Positions 6,047-7,845 of a stretch of DNA of 7,845 nt are shown piece by piece. The stretch is from Methanobacteriota archaeon (GTDB lineage Archaea; Thermoplasmatota; Poseidoniia; Poseidoniales; Poseidoniaceae): NCBI GenBank assembly GCA_002694245.1, contig NZLM01000070.1:1-7845 (forward strand). The letters run 5' to 3'. Below the pieces are notes generated by a model, which had not been told where the DNA came from, made no database searches, and saw only the letters and a program-made list of their open reading frames with translations. Numbering within the stretch: the stretch's first letter is position 1; each line of letters opens with the position of its first letter. A program made the translations under genes and the position numbers.

Positions 6047-7845
6047 ATGGCTTCTCTCAAGTCGCGCTCTTTGTTTCTGGCGTTCTTGATGGTATCCATG
6101 CTTTCCTTACCACTTGCTTCCGCAGCGGACGCTGACGGTGATGGTGTCGATGACTCCGTAGATGATTGCTTGTACGCTGCTGGTAATTCAACAGTAGACA
6201 GAAACGGATGCCCTGACAGAGACGGTGATGGAACCTCGGATTTCAACGATGGTTGGACATCCATAAATCCGAATTTCCAAAAAGATGTCGAAATTGCCCA
6301 AAACTACGACTTTACTGATGTCGACCACTCGCCAGACGGATCAATGATTGCAACCAGTGATGAAAATGGATATCTAAGATTGTGGAATGCAACAAGCGGA
6401 GTAAATTTCCAGTCTGCAAATGTTGGAGGAGAACTTTCCAGTGTCTCATGGTCGGATGATGGAAGATTTATCGGCGTTACAAAGAACGATGATACTGCAC
6501 ACGTTTACCATGCCAGCAACATGTCTAGCGTGCTTGGAACAATAAGCGCCGATGTGGGAGGAGGTGACTATCCCAATGATATCGACCTATCTCCGGATGG
6601 AGAAATGGCTGCTATTGCAATCGGTAGGTCTGGAAACGGAGGCACAAATGGTGTTGTCAGAATAATAAACATGACCGATGGATCTGTGATACAAAACATA
6701 AATCCTGGTAATGAAGACCGTTTCTACTCAGTTCAATTCTCCCCAACAGGAAGTCATCTACTGGTAGGCAGCAATGAGGACTTTTACGTTGTAGAAACAT
6801 CGTCATGGTCGACTGTGAGGTCTGAATCTGCTCCCAGTGGAGCAGTAAACTCGGTTGATTGGTCACATGATGGCAAGCATATGGCCATCTGTGAAGGTTG
6901 GAATGGTGCCGGTGCAACACTAAGGCTCTATAATGCCGGTTCTTGGATACAAAAATGGAGCAAGTCGGTTTCAACATCTTGCCTCTCGACAGATTTCTCA
7001 CCAGATGGAAAGCAAGTTGCATTTGGAATGAGTTGGTATAGCACTGATGGAGCAACCTCTAGAATTTACGACATACCCACTGGAAATGCCATTGACAGTG
7101 TATTCCCGGCTAGACCGGACAGTTGTAGCTCTGGAAATTACAACAGCAATAATTGTGGTACAACTAACGGGATTTCCTGGTCTCCAGATGGCTCTAGAAT
7201 TGCCCAAGCCTTTGGTAAAGATTCTGAAGGATTTTACATTTGGTTTGCAGATTTAGATCCCGACAATGACGGATGGAATACCTCTGACCAGGGCGATGGA
7301 AGGAGTGATGCTTTCCCAGATGAGCCTACCCAATGGAATGACACCGACAATGATGGATATGGAGATAACCCACTACCAGCCTATCAAGGCGATGCCTGTC
7401 CAAATACGTACGGAACAAGCTATCAGGACCGATTTGGATGCCCTGACGGAGATGGAGATGGATACTCCAATGACGGTGATGTATTCCCAAGCGATAATAC
7501 CCAGTGGGCTGATTCTGATTCAGATGGAATAGGAGACAACAATATCCAAGGTATACACTACCAAGTTGAGCAGTTTACTGAGTTGAGATATGACCAGATT
7601 GGTGATGCATTCCCAATGAACCCAACGCAGTGGAATGACACTGATGGTGACGGATTTGGAGATAATTATGACAATTCATCATGGACTGAACTCAGACCTG
7701 TTGATGACCCTAGTACATCGGATGTTGATGAGAGCTGGCCTGGGCATTATGATTCAGAAGCTACAGAGGTTGACAAATTCCCGCTCTTCAGATACCAGTG
7801 GAAGGACACTGATGGAGACTGGATTGGTGATGAACCAAATACTCC
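6047..7845 (+). CDS. Secreted WD40-like beta-propeller protein with thrombospondin type 3 calcium-binding repeats (partial at right edge)
   Basis: The frame is open for 599 codons to the right edge with no stop. Residues 1-26 are a Sec signal peptide: basic SLKSR, hydrophobic LFLAFLMVSMLSLPL, and a LASA-A type cleavage site near 26. Acidic DxDxDG loops follow (28-36, 57-65). Seven WD40/TolB-like blades then carry the core [VI]-x-[WFL]-S-x-D/T-G: SPDGSM (95-100), SDDGRF (136-141), SPDGEM (182-187), SPTGSH (232-237), SHDGKH (273-278), SPDGKQ (318-323) and SPDGSR (379-384). Most end in an LRLWN-like strand. This count would close a seven-bladed propeller. From 403 on there are calcium-binding DxDxDG repeats and four 21-residue D-x-F-P...QW-x-D units. 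Cysteines pair symmetrically (C41/C55, C451/C465). The protein is extracellular or surface-anchored, probably for ligand or glycan binding; an anchor would lie beyond the edge. No catalytic motif is visible. The start is supported by the signal peptide and upstream TATA box. Confidence 0.85.
   Translation, partial: MASLKSRSLFLAFLMVSMLSLPLASAADADGDGVDDSVDDCLYAAGNSTVDRNGCPDRDGDGTSDFNDGWTSINPNFQKDVEIAQNYDFTDVDHSPDGSMIATSDENGYLRLWNATSGVNFQSANVGGELSSVSWSDDGRFIGVTKNDDTAHVYHASNMSSVLGTISADVGGGDYPNDIDLSPDGEMAAIAIGRSGNGGTNGVVRIINMTDGSVIQNINPGNEDRFYSVQFSPTGSHLLVGSNEDFYVVETSSWSTVRSESAPSGAVNSVDWSHDGKHMAICEGWNGAGATLRLYNAGSWIQKWSKSVSTSCLSTDFSPDGKQVAFGMSWYSTDGATSRIYDIPTGNAIDSVFPARPDSCSSGNYNSNNCGTTNGISWSPDGSRIAQAFGKDSEGFYIWFADLDPDNDGWNTSDQGDGRSDAFPDEPTQWNDTDNDGYGDNPLPAYQGDACPNTYGTSYQDRFGCPDGDGDGYSNDGDVFPSDNTQWADSDSDGIGDNNIQGIHYQVEQFTELRYDQIGDAFPMNPTQWNDTDGDGFGDNYDNSSWTELRPVDDPSTSDVDESWPGHYDSEATEVDKFPLFRYQWKDTDGDWIGDEPNT
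6164..6232 (+). repeat. First C-x13-C thrombospondin type 3 unit (protein repeat, copy A)
   Basis: Residues 40-62 of the secreted protein have a cysteine, 13 intervening residues, a second cysteine (C41, C55) and then PDRDGDG. The sequence DRNGCPD matches DRFGCPD in the copy after the propeller (7391-7462) at the same cysteine spacing. Such units bind calcium in characterised TSP3 proteins. Confidence 0.65.
7307..7834 (+). repeat. Four 21-residue acidic D-x-F-P / QW repeat units (protein-level)
   Basis: Each unit is exactly 21 residues and fits D-x-F-P-x4-Q-W-x-D-[TS]-D-x-D-[GW]-x-G-D-[NE]. They lie at 7307-7369, 7478-7540, 7604-7666 and 7772-7834 (residues 421-441, 478-498, 520-540, 576-596). 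The spacers are 36, 21 and 35 residues. The fourth unit is the most divergent (LFRYQWKD, and W for G in the DxDG loop). The DNA copies differ at many third positions, so they are old rather than recent tandem duplications. The units are of the TSP3/EF-hand-like calcium-loop kind seen in marine archaeal surface proteins. Confidence 0.75.
7391..7462 (+). repeat. Second C-x13-C thrombospondin type 3 unit (protein repeat, copy B)
   Basis: Residues 449-472 read DACPNTYG, then QDRFGCPDGDGDG, with C451 and C465 separated by 13 residues as in copy A before the propeller. It has the fuller C-P-x-T-x-G form typical of bacterial and archaeal TSP3 units. Confidence 0.7.

Noticed and set aside
6025..7207. 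Three minus-strand ORFs (6025-6264, 6657-7055, 6998-7207) under the secreted propeller gene
   Set aside because: The plus-strand frame shows a signal peptide, seven regular blades and calcium repeats, so these are shadows. Their translations are compositionally odd (His- and Ser-rich) and match no family.
7047..7532. Two plus-strand ORFs (7047-7256 and 7266-7532) in another frame of the propeller gene
   Set aside because: They are out of frame with the continuous 599-codon coding sequence; the Met/Asp/Thr repetitiveness of the second comes from the GATGGA-type calcium-loop codons read in a shifted frame.

Overview
The window looks like part of an archaeal genome, most probably a marine planktonic euryarchaeon of the Marine Group II (Ca. 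Poseidoniales) type. The main reason is the secreted protein at the right end. It carries acidic repeats of the form DAFPxxPTQWxDTDxDGxGDN, which I associate with surface proteins of that lineage. The STAND ATPase with fused winged helices, a TATA-like element placed for a leaderless mRNA, and the tight gene packing fit this. The assignment is inference; no rRNA or other phylogenetic marker is present.

Layout, left to right. (1) Bases 1-192, minus strand: the N-terminal 64 codons of an ABC-2 polysaccharide export permease, running off the left edge. (2) 266-912, minus strand: a BolA-like protein followed by a monothiol CGFS glutaredoxin, nearly overlapping, the classic [2Fe-2S]-binding partner pair. 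(3) 965-2344, plus strand: a polysaccharide/lipid-linked oligosaccharide flippase, divergent from bolA. (4) 2274-3959, minus strand: ribulose-phosphate 3-epimerase followed 6 bp later by a GT4-type glycosyltransferase whose 3' end overlaps the flippase tail-to-tail by 71 bp. (5) 4061-4390, plus strand: a thioredoxin, divergent from the epimerase. (6) 4391-5941, minus strand: a STAND-type P-loop NTPase with an N-terminal winged helix, its stop codon abutting the thioredoxin stop. (7) 6047-7845, plus strand: a secreted protein with a seven-bladed WD40-like propeller flanked by calcium-binding thrombospondin-type-3 units, running off the right edge.

Functionally there are two interleaved themes. 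The first is surface glycan production: ABC exporter permease, flippase and glycosyltransferase, perhaps supplied with pentose phosphates through the epimerase. The second is thiol/iron-sulfur homeostasis: BolA, Grx and Trx. The STAND regulator and the surface propeller protein share a 105-bp divergent intergenic region, so the regulator may control the surface protein, but nothing in the sequence proves this. There is no stretch over 300 bases without a gene, and I see no RNA genes, insertion sequences or CRISPR arrays.
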